Below, piece by piece: positions 1 through 7,303 of a stretch of 39,019 nt of DNA. Below the pieces are notes generated by a model. The model did no database searches and had not been told where the DNA came from. It worked only from the letters and a program-made list of their open reading frames with translations. The first letter of the stretch is position 1. Every line of letters starts with the position of its first letter. Both the position numbers and the translations under genes were made by a program. This DNA is from Pseudoxanthomonas koreensis (GTDB taxonomy: Bacteria; Pseudomonadota; Gammaproteobacteria; Xanthomonadales; Xanthomonadaceae), in assembly GCF_010093225.1 (NCBI RefSeq), contig NZ_PDWM01000030.1:1-39019 (forward strand). Reading direction: 5' to 3'.

Positions 1-62
1 GGTGCGGGGAGCGGATTGTAGCCGCCCCGCCCCACCCGCGCCGGGCGCCGTTCCGCAAACGC

Positions 63-92
63 TTGAAAGGGCAGAGGAAAGCCGGATAGAAT
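63..92 (+). promoter_or_regulatory. Probable sigma-70 promoter of rpmJ
   Basis: TTGAAA at 63-68 and TAGAAT at 87-92 each match the sigma-70 consensus at five of six bases and are separated by 18 bases. They lie about 70 bases upstream of the rpmJ start. The same TAGAAT box also precedes the 515 gene and the tRNA gene in this window. The call is from sequence only. Confidence 0.55.
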
Positions 93-161
93 GGCGGGCT
101 TACTGCCAGCCCTTGTCCATACCGGTCCCGGGCTCCCTTCCGTCGTCCTCCGAGGTGTGTC

Positions 162-287
162 ATGAAAGTCCTGTCCTCCCTGAAGTCGGCGAAGACCCGT
201 CACCGCGACTGCAAGGTGGTCCGCCGTCGTGGCAAGGTCTTCGTGATCTGCAAGTCCAATCCGCGCTTCAAGGCCCGCCAGCGCTGA
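162..287 (+). CDS. rpmJ: 50S ribosomal protein L36, zinc-ligand-poor (type B) form
   Basis: This 41-residue, very basic protein begins [11 protein letters not shown] and ends KARQR, the recognisable form of L36. L36 binds 23S rRNA in the large subunit. Classical L36 holds zinc through three Cys and one His. Here only Cys17 and Cys30 remain: the first ligand position is His14 and the last is a Phe/Arg, so zinc binding is probably lost, as in the YkgO-type paralog. The start is preceded by GAGGTG at 152-157, five bases upstream. It has its own promoter and a terminator hairpin, so it is probably transcribed alone. The gene is too short for most ORF callers. Identity is nearly certain; loss of zinc is inferred from residues. 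Confidence 0.95.
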
Positions 288-328
288 GCTGGCCGGCAGG
301 TGGCCGCAAGGCCGCCGCGGATCGACGC

Positions 329-360
329 GAAGGCCGCAGCGATGCGGCCTTCCGCGTTTC
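329..360 (+). terminator. Intrinsic terminator after rpmJ
   Basis: A perfect 10-bp stem (329-338 with 343-352) closes a GCGA tetraloop and is followed by CGCGTTTC. The U-tract is weak, but the stem layout resembles the stronger terminator at 13096. Confidence 0.7.
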
Positions 361-514
361 CGGGGCCGGCTGGCCGGCACGGGATGCTGTCGCCCCGCCG
401 CCGCGCCCGGGATGTTGACGCCTGCCGCACATCCGCCGGCCCGCTTCTGCTTAGAATCGGCAGCCAGGCCACGAAGCCGCCTGCCGCCGCCATTCTCACG
501 GGGAGATCCACGCG

Positions 515-844
515 ATGAAGCACCGTCCCAACTCCCTGCTCCTGCTGGCCCTGCTCGCCATGTGCGGCACGGCCCATGCCGACCCCCTGCTGGTCGACCG
601 CGCCGCGCAGAAGCCGGCCGTGGCCACCCCCGCCCGCGGCCTGAGCATGGCCGAGGTCGAGGCCCGCTTCGGCGCCCCGCAGGAAAAGCTCGACCCGCGT
701 GGCGGCCAGAAGAGCCAGTGGCCGACGATCAACCGCTGGGTCTACCCGCAGTTCACCGTGTACTTCGAGAAGAACAAGGTGATCGACGTGGTCGCGCACA
801 AGGCCGATGCGGAGGAGGTCGGCCCGAAGCCGCCGATCCGTTGA
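515..844 (+). CDS. Small exported protein with BamE/SmpA-like fold
   Basis: A 109-residue protein with a Sec signal peptide: basic start, a leucine-rich core, and probable cleavage after AHA at about residue 22. The mature part contains GLSMAEVEARFGAP followed by a W-Y-P...FTVYFEKNKVIDV pattern. This resembles the two-helix plus beta layout of BamE (SmpA/OmlA), in which a 'G-M-x-x-x-V...LG-P' helix precedes strands. Unlike BamE it has no lipobox cysteine, so it should be soluble in the periplasm. GGGGAGA at 500-506 is the ribosome site, and TAGAAT at 452-457 is a plausible -10 box without a clear -35. Only 18 bases separate it from aguA. The function is unknown; the fold comparison is by eye. 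Confidence 0.8.
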   Translation: MKHRPNSLLLLALLAMCGTAHADPLLVDRAAQKPAVATPARGLSMAEVEARFGAPQEKLDPRGGQKSQWPTINRWVYPQFTVYFEKNKVIDVVAHKADAEEVGPKPPIR

Positions 845-862
845 TGTGAGCATTCGTCCGGA

Positions 863-1894
863 ATGACCGACAACCTGCGCTTCCCCGCGGAGTGGGAACC
901 CCAGTCCGCGATCCTGATCGCCTGGCCGCACGCCGGCACCGACTGGGCTGCGCGCCTGGGCGAAGTCGAGGAGACCTACATCGCCCTGGTCGCGGCCATC
1001 ACCCGCTTCCAGGAGGCGTGGATCTGCGTGGCCGACGACGACGTCGAGGCCTACGCCGAGGCACGCCTGAGCTCGAACCGGATCGACATGGCGAAGGTGC
1101 GCTTCGTCCCGTTCGATTACGACGACACCTGGCTGCGCGACTCCGGGCCGATCACGCTGCGCGACGGCGACGGCTTCAGGGTGCTCGACTTCCGCTTCAC
1201 CGCCTGGGGCGGCAAGTTCGAGGCCGGGAGGGATGACCGCCTGGTGGAGACGCTGGCCGCGCAGGGCCTGTTCGGCGATGCGCCACGGCAGCGGATCGAT
1301 TTCGCCCTGGAAGGCGGCGGCATCGAGACCGACGGCGCCGGCACCCTGCTCACCACCTGGCACTGCCTGCACGAGCGCCATCCGGATGCCAGCCGTGCCG
1401 AACTGGATGCCCGGCTGCGCGATTGGCTGGCGCAGGATCGCGTGCTGTGGCTGGACCACGGCTACCTGGAAGGCGACGACACCGACGCCCACATCGACAC
1501 GCTCGCCCGCTTCGCACCCGGCGACGCGATCGTGTTCCAGGCCTGCGACGATCCGTCCGACAGCCACTACGGAGAACTGCAGGCGATGGCCGCGGAGATC
1601 GCCGCGCTGCGCACGGCCGACGGCCGCCCGTATCGGCTGTTCCCCTTGCCGTGGGCCGCGCCGGTGCTCGACGAGGGCCGGCGACTGGCCGCGTCCTACG
1701 CCAACTTCCTGGTCCTCAATGGCGCGGTGCTGATGCCCGCCTATGGCGACGCGGCCGACGCGCGCGCCGCAGCGGTATTGGCGGAGGCGTTCCCGGGCCG
1801 CGAGATCGTGCAGGTGCTCTGCCGCCCGCTGATCTGGCAGAACGGCAGCCTGCACTGCATCACCATGCAGATCCCGGAAGGCTTGGGAGGCTGA
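863..1894 (+). CDS. aguA: Agmatine deiminase
   Basis: This enzyme converts agmatine to N-carbamoylputrescine and ammonia in the cytoplasm. The 343-residue length is usual for bacterial AguA of the guanidino-group-modifying fold. Visible family motifs are WPH near residue 21, DDTWLRDSGP near 87-96, LEGGGIE near 150, the H-x-D motif in DTDAHIDT near 209, and the catalytic cysteine at about residue 332 in LHCITMQIP. The next gene encodes N-carbamoylputrescine amidase, so the two complete the agmatine-to-putrescine route. The first ATG giving WEPQSAILIAWP was chosen as the start. A hairpin lies just after the stop, so the pair may be only partly co-transcribed. Confidence 0.95.
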   Translation: MTDNLRFPAEWEPQSAILIAWPHAGTDWAARLGEVEETYIALVAAITRFQEAWICVADDDVEAYAEARLSSNRIDMAKVRFVPFDYDDTWLRDSGPITLRDGDGFRVLDFRFTAWGGKFEAGRDDRLVETLAAQGLFGDAPRQRIDFALEGGGIETDGAGTLLTTWHCLHERHPDASRAELDARLRDWLAQDRVLWLDHGYLEGDDTDAHIDTLARFAPGDAIVFQACDDPSDSHYGELQAMAAEIAALRTADGRPYRLFPLPWAAPVLDEGRRLAASYANFLVLNGAVLMPAYGDAADARAAAVLAEAFPGREIVQVLCRPLIWQNGSLHCITMQIPEGLGG

Positions 1895-1896
1895 CC

Positions 1897-1922
1897 CCCG
1901 TCATCCCGGCGGGAATGACGGG
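1897..1922. repeat. CGTCAT...ATGACG inverted repeat between aguA and aguB
   Basis: CCCGTCAT at 1897-1904 pairs with ATGACGGG at 1915-1922 around a GC-rich middle. 'cgtcatccc...gggaatgacg' hairpins are common dispersed intergenic repeats in proteobacteria. It sits three bases after the aguA stop and may attenuate or stabilise transcripts. Only one copy is seen in this window. Confidence 0.6.
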
Positions 1923-2024
1923 ACGATCCGCCTTGCAGCATGGGCGCTGCGCGGCGCCGTGGTTTTCAGGTCCGGTGCGGCAACAAGCAGTTACCATCCG
2001 CATTCCATTCCGGAAGTCGCCACG

Positions 2025-2927
2025 ATGAGCCGCAAGACCCTTACCGTCGCCCTCGTGCAGGAACGCAACCACGGCGACGCCGATGCCAACCTGGCCGTGA
2101 TCGAATCGCGCGTGGCCGAAGCGGCCGCGCAGGGCGCGCAGCTGGTCCTGCTGCAGGAACTGCATAACGGCGCCTATTTCTGCCAGCACGAGTCGGTGGC
2201 CGAATTCGACCTGGCCGAACCGATTCCCGGGCCCAGCACCGCGCGCCTGGGTGCGCTGGCGAAGAAGCATGGCGTGGTCATCGTCGGTTCGCTGTTCGAG
2301 CGCCGTGCTGCAGGCCTGTACCACAACACCGCGGTCGTCCTGGAGAAGGACGGCAGCCTGCTGGGCAAGTACCGCAAGATGCACATCCCGGACGATCCGG
2401 GCTTCTACGAGAAGTTCTACTTCACGCCCGGCGACCTTGGCTTCACCCCGGTCGACACCTCGGTCGGCCGCCTCGGCGTGCTGGTGTGCTGGGACCAGTG
2501 GTATCCGGAAGCGGCGCGGCTGATGGCGCTGGCCGGTGCCGAACTGCTGCTCTACCCCACCGCGATCGGCTGGGATCCGGATGACGATGCCGACGAACAG
2601 GCGCGCCAGCGCGATGCCTGGGTGTTGAGCCACCGCGGCCATGCGGTGGCCAACGGCCTGCCGGTGCTGTCGTGCAACCGCGTCGGCCACGAGCCCTCGC
2701 CGCTTGCTTCCGACAAGCACGTCGGGGCATCGGGTATCCGCTTCTGGGGCAACAGCCACGTGCTCGGCCCGCAGGGCGAGTTCATCGCCGAAGCCGGCGG
2801 CGAGTCGACCGTGCTGGTGTGCGAGGTCGACCTGCAGCGCAGCGAGCACGTGCGCCGGATCTGGCCGTTCCTGCGCGACCGCCGGATCGACGCCTACGGC
2901 GACCTGCTCAAGCGCTACATCGACTAG
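2025..2927 (+). CDS. aguB: N-carbamoylputrescine amidase
   Basis: A nitrilase-superfamily enzyme of 300 residues that hydrolyses N-carbamoylputrescine to putrescine, CO2 and ammonia. The catalytic triad is visible as Glu45 (LLQELHNG), Lys118 (YRKMHIPDD) and Cys155 (LVCWDQWYPE). IPDDPGFYEKFYFTPGD is typical of the AguB branch. An in-frame codon 22 positions upstream could extend the protein, but ATG 2025 has GGAAG at 2012-2016 and begins the conserved TVALVQ strand, so it is preferred. It follows aguA by 130 bases on the same strand. Eleven bases after its stop the TraB-family gene begins, which suggests shared transcription. Confidence 0.95.
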   Translation: MSRKTLTVALVQERNHGDADANLAVIESRVAEAAAQGAQLVLLQELHNGAYFCQHESVAEFDLAEPIPGPSTARLGALAKKHGVVIVGSLFERRAAGLYHNTAVVLEKDGSLLGKYRKMHIPDDPGFYEKFYFTPGDLGFTPVDTSVGRLGVLVCWDQWYPEAARLMALAGAELLLYPTAIGWDPDDDADEQARQRDAWVLSHRGHAVANGLPVLSCNRVGHEPSPLASDKHVGASGIRFWGNSHVLGPQGEFIAEAGGESTVLVCEVDLQRSEHVRRIWPFLRDRRIDAYGDLLKRYID

Positions 2928-2938
2928 GACTGCGCTGC

Positions 2939-4177
2939 ATGACCAACGAACCGAACGCGGGCGCAAGCGCCGCGCCGACGACCGCCGACCCGTTGCACGG
3001 CCAGCCGCTCCAGGTGGTCGAGCGCGATGGCGTGCGCTACACCCTGCTCGGCACCGCGCACGTCTCCCAGGCCAGCATCGACGCGGTGCGCGCGGCGATC
3101 GACAGCGGCGCCTACGACGCCGTGGCGGTCGAGCTCGACCCCGGCCGGCTGCAGTCGCTGACCGACCCGGAGGCACTGGCGCGGCTGGACATCATCAAGG
3201 TGCTGCGCGAAGGCAAGACGCACCTGTTCGCCGCCAACCTGGCCTTGGCCGCCTACCAGCGCCGGCTGGCCGAGCAGCTGGGCGTGGAGCCCGGCGCCGA
3301 ACTCAAGGCCGCGGTGCAGGAAGCGCGCGCGCGCGACCTGCCCTTCCACCTGATCGACCGCGAGGTCGGCCTCACCTTCCGCCGCGCGATGCAGAAGCTG
3401 GGCTGGTGGGGCCGGGCCCGGACCGGCGCCGGCATCCTGGTGGCGATGATCGACGACGAGGAGATCGGCGAGGACGACATCGAGAAGCTCAAGGGCGGCG
3501 ACATGCTCGAATCGAGCTTCGGCGAGTTCGCCGCGCACAGCCCGGCGCTGTACGAAAGCGTGATCGCCGAGCGCGACCGCTACATGGCCGCCAACCTGCG
3601 CGACCTCGCCGGCAGCGGCGCGCGCGACGTGCTGGCGGTGGTCGGCGCCGGCCACCTGCCGGGCCTGGCGCGGCACCTGCGCGAGGACACCGCGCCCGCA
3701 GACGCCGTGCGTTCGGACCTGGAATCGGTGAAGGAGAAGAAGAGCTTCCCCTGGTTCACCCTGGGCCTGGCGGTGTTCGTGATCGGTGGTTTCGCCTGGG
3801 GCTTCTGGCAGGGCGGGCTGGACGTGGGCACCGGCCTGGTCGTGCAGTGGGTGCTGGCCACCGGACTGCTCGGCGCGCTGGGTTGCGCGATCGCCGGCGG
3901 GCATCCGCTCAGCATCCTTGCCGCCTTCGTCGCCTCGCCGCTCACCCCGCTGCACCCGGCGCTGGCCTCCGGCACGATCAGCGCCGTGGTCGAAGCGACC
4001 CTGCGCCGGCCCACCTACGGCGACTTCATGGCCCTGCGCGACGACGTGCAGACGGTGAAGGGCTGGTGGCGCAATGGCGTGGCCAGGATCCTGCTGAACT
4101 TCTTCCTGACCAGCCTGGGCACCGCGATCGGCGTGTGGACCGGCGGGCTGAAGATGCTGGGGACGCTGTTCGGCTGA
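2939..4177 (+). CDS. TraB/PrgY (pheromone shutdown-like) family membrane protein
   Basis: A 412-residue protein with a cytoplasmic TraB domain and C-terminal membrane helices. The TraB signatures are LLGTAHVS near residue 37, the strand AVAVELDPGRL near 60 and VVGAGHLPGL near 240; the conserved Glu and His residues resemble those of the Tiki/EreA/TraB hydrolase superfamily. From about residue 262 there are hydrophobic segments (FTLGLAVFVIGGFAWGF; WVLATGLLGALGCAIAGG; and two weaker ones) with the HPLSILAAFVASPLTPLHP motif. Family members include enterococcal PrgY/TraB, which block pheromone signalling, but the role in proteobacteria is unknown. It is probably co-transcribed with aguB. Confidence 0.85.
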   Translation: MTNEPNAGASAAPTTADPLHGQPLQVVERDGVRYTLLGTAHVSQASIDAVRAAIDSGAYDAVAVELDPGRLQSLTDPEALARLDIIKVLREGKTHLFAANLALAAYQRRLAEQLGVEPGAELKAAVQEARARDLPFHLIDREVGLTFRRAMQKLGWWGRARTGAGILVAMIDDEEIGEDDIEKLKGGDMLESSFGEFAAHSPALYESVIAERDRYMAANLRDLAGSGARDVLAVVGAGHLPGLARHLREDTAPADAVRSDLESVKEKKSFPWFTLGLAVFVIGGFAWGFWQGGLDVGTGLVVQWVLATGLLGALGCAIAGGHPLSILAAFVASPLTPLHPALASGTISAVVEATLRRPTYGDFMALRDDVQTVKGWWRNGVARILLNFFLTSLGTAIGVWTGGLKMLGTLFG

Positions 4178-4178
4178 C

Positions 4179-4204
4179 GTGGAGCGGGGCAAGCCCCGCT
4201 CCAC
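4179..4204. terminator. Palindromic bidirectional terminator (GGGGCAAGCCCC family)
   Basis: A perfect 11-bp stem (4179-4189 with 4194-4204) around a CAAG loop lies between the convergent TraB-family gene (+) and RND operon (-). It lacks a strong T-run. Its GGGGCAAGCCCC core recurs at 28721 and 32304. Confidence 0.65.
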
Positions 4205-4212
4205 GGCAAGGC

Positions 4213-7200
4213 TCACTCCATGTGCAGCGCGGTCACGGTGGCCGCCCCGGGTGCTTCGCCGCGCTGGCCGCGGGCGCGCCGCACCAGTCGCGCCGTGCCC
4301 GTGCGCAGATCGTCCAGGATCGCGTAGATCGTCGGCAGGAACAGCAGGCTGACCCCGGTGGAGAACGCCAGGCCACCGGCGATGGCGCGCGCCATCGGGT
4401 GGTATGGCGGCATGCCGTCGGCGGTATGGGTGTTCAGCGCGATCGGCACCATTGCCAGGATCGCGGTGCCCATGGTCATCAGGATCGGGCGCAGGCGCTC
4501 GCGGCTGCCTTCCACCAGCGCATCGGTCCGGCCCATCCCGCGCCGGCGCAGGTTGTTGATGTGCTCGATCATGACGATGCCGTTGTTCACCACCACGCCC
4601 ATCAGCACCAGGATGCCGATCACCGCCATGATGTTCATTTCGGTCCCGGTGATCCAGAACAGCCAGTACACGCCGAAGATCGAGAACAGCACGCAGGACA
4701 TGATCGCGCCTGGGAACAGCAGCGACTCGAACACCGCGGCCATGATCACGAACATCAGCACCAGGGCGATGGCAATGCTGGTCACCATCTGGTCCATGCC
4801 GTCGAAGTTGATGTTGAAGCCGCCGCCGGCGAAGGTGTAGCTGTAGCCCGGCGGGAACTGCATGCCGTCCAGCGCCTCCTCGATCGCCTTGCGCGCCTGC
4901 TCCACCGGCACGTCGGGCGCGATGCCTGCTTCCACCCGCAGCATCGTCTGCCGGTTCAGGCGCTGGATCGAGGTGGCCGCCGGGTTGACGCCCACGTCGA
5001 CCATGGCCAGCAGCGGCACCTCGGTGCCGTCGGCCGCGCGCACCATGAAGGTGGACAGGTCCTCGATGCCGTAGTCCTCCGAGCCGGCGAAGCGCACGTT
5101 GACCGGGATCTCGACGTCGTCGCGGTGGAAGTCGCGCAGCGAGGACCCGCGCAGGGCCATGCCGACGAACTGGGCCACCTGCGCGGCGCTGAAGCCATAG
5201 GCTGCGGCGCGCTCGCGATCCACCTGCACCGAAAGTTCGGTGTTGGCGTCACCGGTGTCCACGCGCACGTCACGCAGGTTCGGATTGTTCCCCAGCAGCG
5301 CCACGACGGCGTCGGACAGCTCCTTGAGGGTCTCGGTCGAGTCGCCCACCAGGCTGAAGCGGATGCCCTGCCCCTCGCTGCCCATCCCGCCGGGCCAGCC
5401 GATGCCGATCCTGGCGCGCGCAGACTTCGGCAGGCCTTCGCGCACCTTCTCCTCGATCTGCTTGCTGGTCTCGCGGTCGTCGATCTCGAGGAACAGGCGG
5501 GTCTGCGCCCAGCCCTGCTCGCTGTAGCGGCTGTAGACGCGCTCCACGCGGAACTCCTCGCGACGCGCGTTGACGAATTCCTCCACCCGCGCCACTTCCT
5601 TGCCCATCTCCTCCTTGGAGTAGGCGCCGCGCCACTGGTAGAAGATGTTGATCTCGCTCGGATCGCTGTCGTCGCCACCGCCCTGGGTGTGCATCATCGG
5701 CCACACGCTCGCCGCCGAGATCAGCAGGATGCCGGCCACGCTCCAGCCGCGGTGCAGCAGGGTCCAGCGCAGCACGCGGGCGTAGCGCTCCTGCAGCCTG
5801 GTGATCGCAGGCGACTTCACCGCCGGCGGGGTCTTCATCCGCGCCGACAGCATCGGGATCAGGCTCACCGCCACCAGCCACGACGCCAGCAGCGAAACCG
5901 AAATGGTCACCGCCAGCTGCCCCAGGTAGATGCTGATGATGTTCTTCTCGCCGAACAGCATCGGCAGGAACACCACGCAGTGGCACAGGGTGCCGGCGGA
6001 CAGGGCGATGGCCACGTTGCGGGTGCCGACGATCGAGGCCCGCTCGGGGTCGTGCGGGAACTTCTCGCGCTCCTGGTAGATGCTCTCCACCACCACCACG
6101 GCATTGTCCACCAGCATGCCCACCGCCAGCAGCAGTCCCATCATCGAGATGATGTTCAGCGAGATGCCGGCGAAGTACATGAAACCCAGTGTCATGATGA
6201 AGCAGATCGGGATCGCCGCGCTCACCATCAGCGTGGAGGGCCAGTGGCGCAGGAACGCGTACAGCACGATCACCGACAGCAGCAGGCCGATCGCGCCGGC
6301 CTCGGCCAGCGCCAGCAGCGAGCTGGTCACCGCCTCGCCCTGGTCATCGGCGATCTCGATGTCGACGCCGCGCATGGAAGGATCGTCCTCCAGCCGCTCG
6401 ATCTCGGCGCGCACCGAGCGCGACAGGTCGACCAGGTTGGCCGAACGTTCCTTGTAGATGTCCACGCCGACGCTGGGCATGCCGTCCATGCGCCGCACGT
6501 AGTTCATGCGCTGCGGCTGCAGCGACACCTGGGCGATGTCGGACAGCCGGGTGCCGCGCGCGTTCACCGGCAGGTCGCGCAGTGCCTGCAGCTCCTGCAG
6601 CTCGCCCTTCGGCTGCACGCGCAGGCGCCGGCCGTCCTCGGTGATCTGGCCGGCGGAGACGGCGAAGTTGGCCGCCTGCAGCCGCTGCACCAGGTCGTTC
6701 AGCGCCACCCCGTGCGCGCTCAGCCGGTCCTTGTCCAGCGCCACCAGCACTTCCTGCTGGGCCACGCCATAGACCTCGACCCGGGCCACGCCCGGCAGGC
6801 GCTCCAGGCGCTGCTTGATGCCGCGCTCGATCAGGTCGGCGCTCCGGGTGAGGTCCTGCGCGCTGCTCAGGCGCAGGCTCATCGCCTCGCGGTCGGAGGT
6901 GCTCCAGCGCTGCACGTAGTAGCGGCGGAAGTCGTCCGGCAACTGGTCGCGGACCGCGTCGATGCGCTCGCGCGCCTCGGACGCGGCGATGGCGATGTCG
7001 CGGTCCCAGTCGCTGAACTCGACCTGGATCTGTGCGCCCTCGGCATTGGCCCGCGAGTTCATCGTGCGGATGCCCGGCATCGTCGACAGCGCTTCCTCGA
7101 CCGGCCGCAGCAGGTTGCGCTCGACCTCCTCCGGGGTCGAGCCGGCGTACGGCAGGGCCACGAAGAAGAACGGGATGGTCGCTTCGGGCTCGGCCTCCAG

Positions 7201-7299
7201 CGGCAGCCGGAAGGAGGCGATCAGGCCGATCGCCACCATCGACACGAACAGCATGATCGTGGTGACCGGGCGGCGGATCGACAGCTCGGTGATGCCCAT
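4213..7299 (-). CDS. RND efflux permease (HAE-1 type), DN/NN relay variant
   Basis: An inner-membrane proton-driven efflux permease of 1028 residues, the usual RND length with 12 helices and two large periplasmic loops. ATG 7299 begins MGITELSIRRPVTTIM, the normal RND N-terminus; an open extension upstream overlaps the previous gene and is rejected. The TM4 relay reads GMLVDNAVVVVE (Asp398-Asn399) where AcrB has two Asp. TM10 reads GVVVNNGIVMIE (Asn905-Asn906) where AcrB has Lys. This DN/NN pairing occurs in other RND pumps, so it is not proof of inactivity, but it differs from the partner permease upstream. The start is four bases after the partner's stop, so the two are translated together. 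The substrate is unknown. Confidence 0.93.
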   Translation of the reverse strand: MGITELSIRRPVTTIMLFVSMVAIGLIASFRLPLEAEPEATIPFFFVALPYAGSTPEEVERNLLRPVEEALSTMPGIRTMNSRANAEGAQIQVEFSDWDRDIAIAASEARERIDAVRDQLPDDFRRYYVQRWSTSDREAMSLRLSSAQDLTRSADLIERGIKQRLERLPGVARVEVYGVAQQEVLVALDKDRLSAHGVALNDLVQRLQAANFAVSAGQITEDGRRLRVQPKGELQELQALRDLPVNARGTRLSDIAQVSLQPQRMNYVRRMDGMPSVGVDIYKERSANLVDLSRSVRAEIERLEDDPSMRGVDIEIADDQGEAVTSSLLALAEAGAIGLLLSVIVLYAFLRHWPSTLMVSAAIPICFIMTLGFMYFAGISLNIISMMGLLLAVGMLVDNAVVVVESIYQEREKFPHDPERASIVGTRNVAIALSAGTLCHCVVFLPMLFGEKNIISIYLGQLAVTISVSLLASWLVAVSLIPMLSARMKTPPAVKSPAITRLQERYARVLRWTLLHRGWSVAGILLISAASVWPMMHTQGGGDDSDPSEINIFYQWRGAYSKEEMGKEVARVEEFVNARREEFRVERVYSRYSEQGWAQTRLFLEIDDRETSKQIEEKVREGLPKSARARIGIGWPGGMGSEGQGIRFSLVGDSTETLKELSDAVVALLGNNPNLRDVRVDTGDANTELSVQVDRERAAAYGFSAAQVAQFVGMALRGSSLRDFHRDDVEIPVNVRFAGSEDYGIEDLSTFMVRAADGTEVPLLAMVDVGVNPAATSIQRLNRQTMLRVEAGIAPDVPVEQARKAIEEALDGMQFPPGYSYTFAGGGFNINFDGMDQMVTSIAIALVLMFVIMAAVFESLLFPGAIMSCVLFSIFGVYWLFWITGTEMNIMAVIGILVLMGVVVNNGIVMIEHINNLRRRGMGRTDALVEGSRERLRPILMTMGTAILAMVPIALNTHTADGMPPYHPMARAIAGGLAFSTGVSLLFLPTIYAILDDLRTGTARLVRRARGQRGEAPGAATVTALHME

Positions 7300-7303
7300 C
7301 GGC

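Noticed and set aside
2939-4177. Conjugative transfer protein because of the TraB name
   Set aside because: The domain is the PrgY/TraB pheromone-shutdown type, not the TraB of type IV secretion. No transfer gene, relaxase or oriT is in the window.
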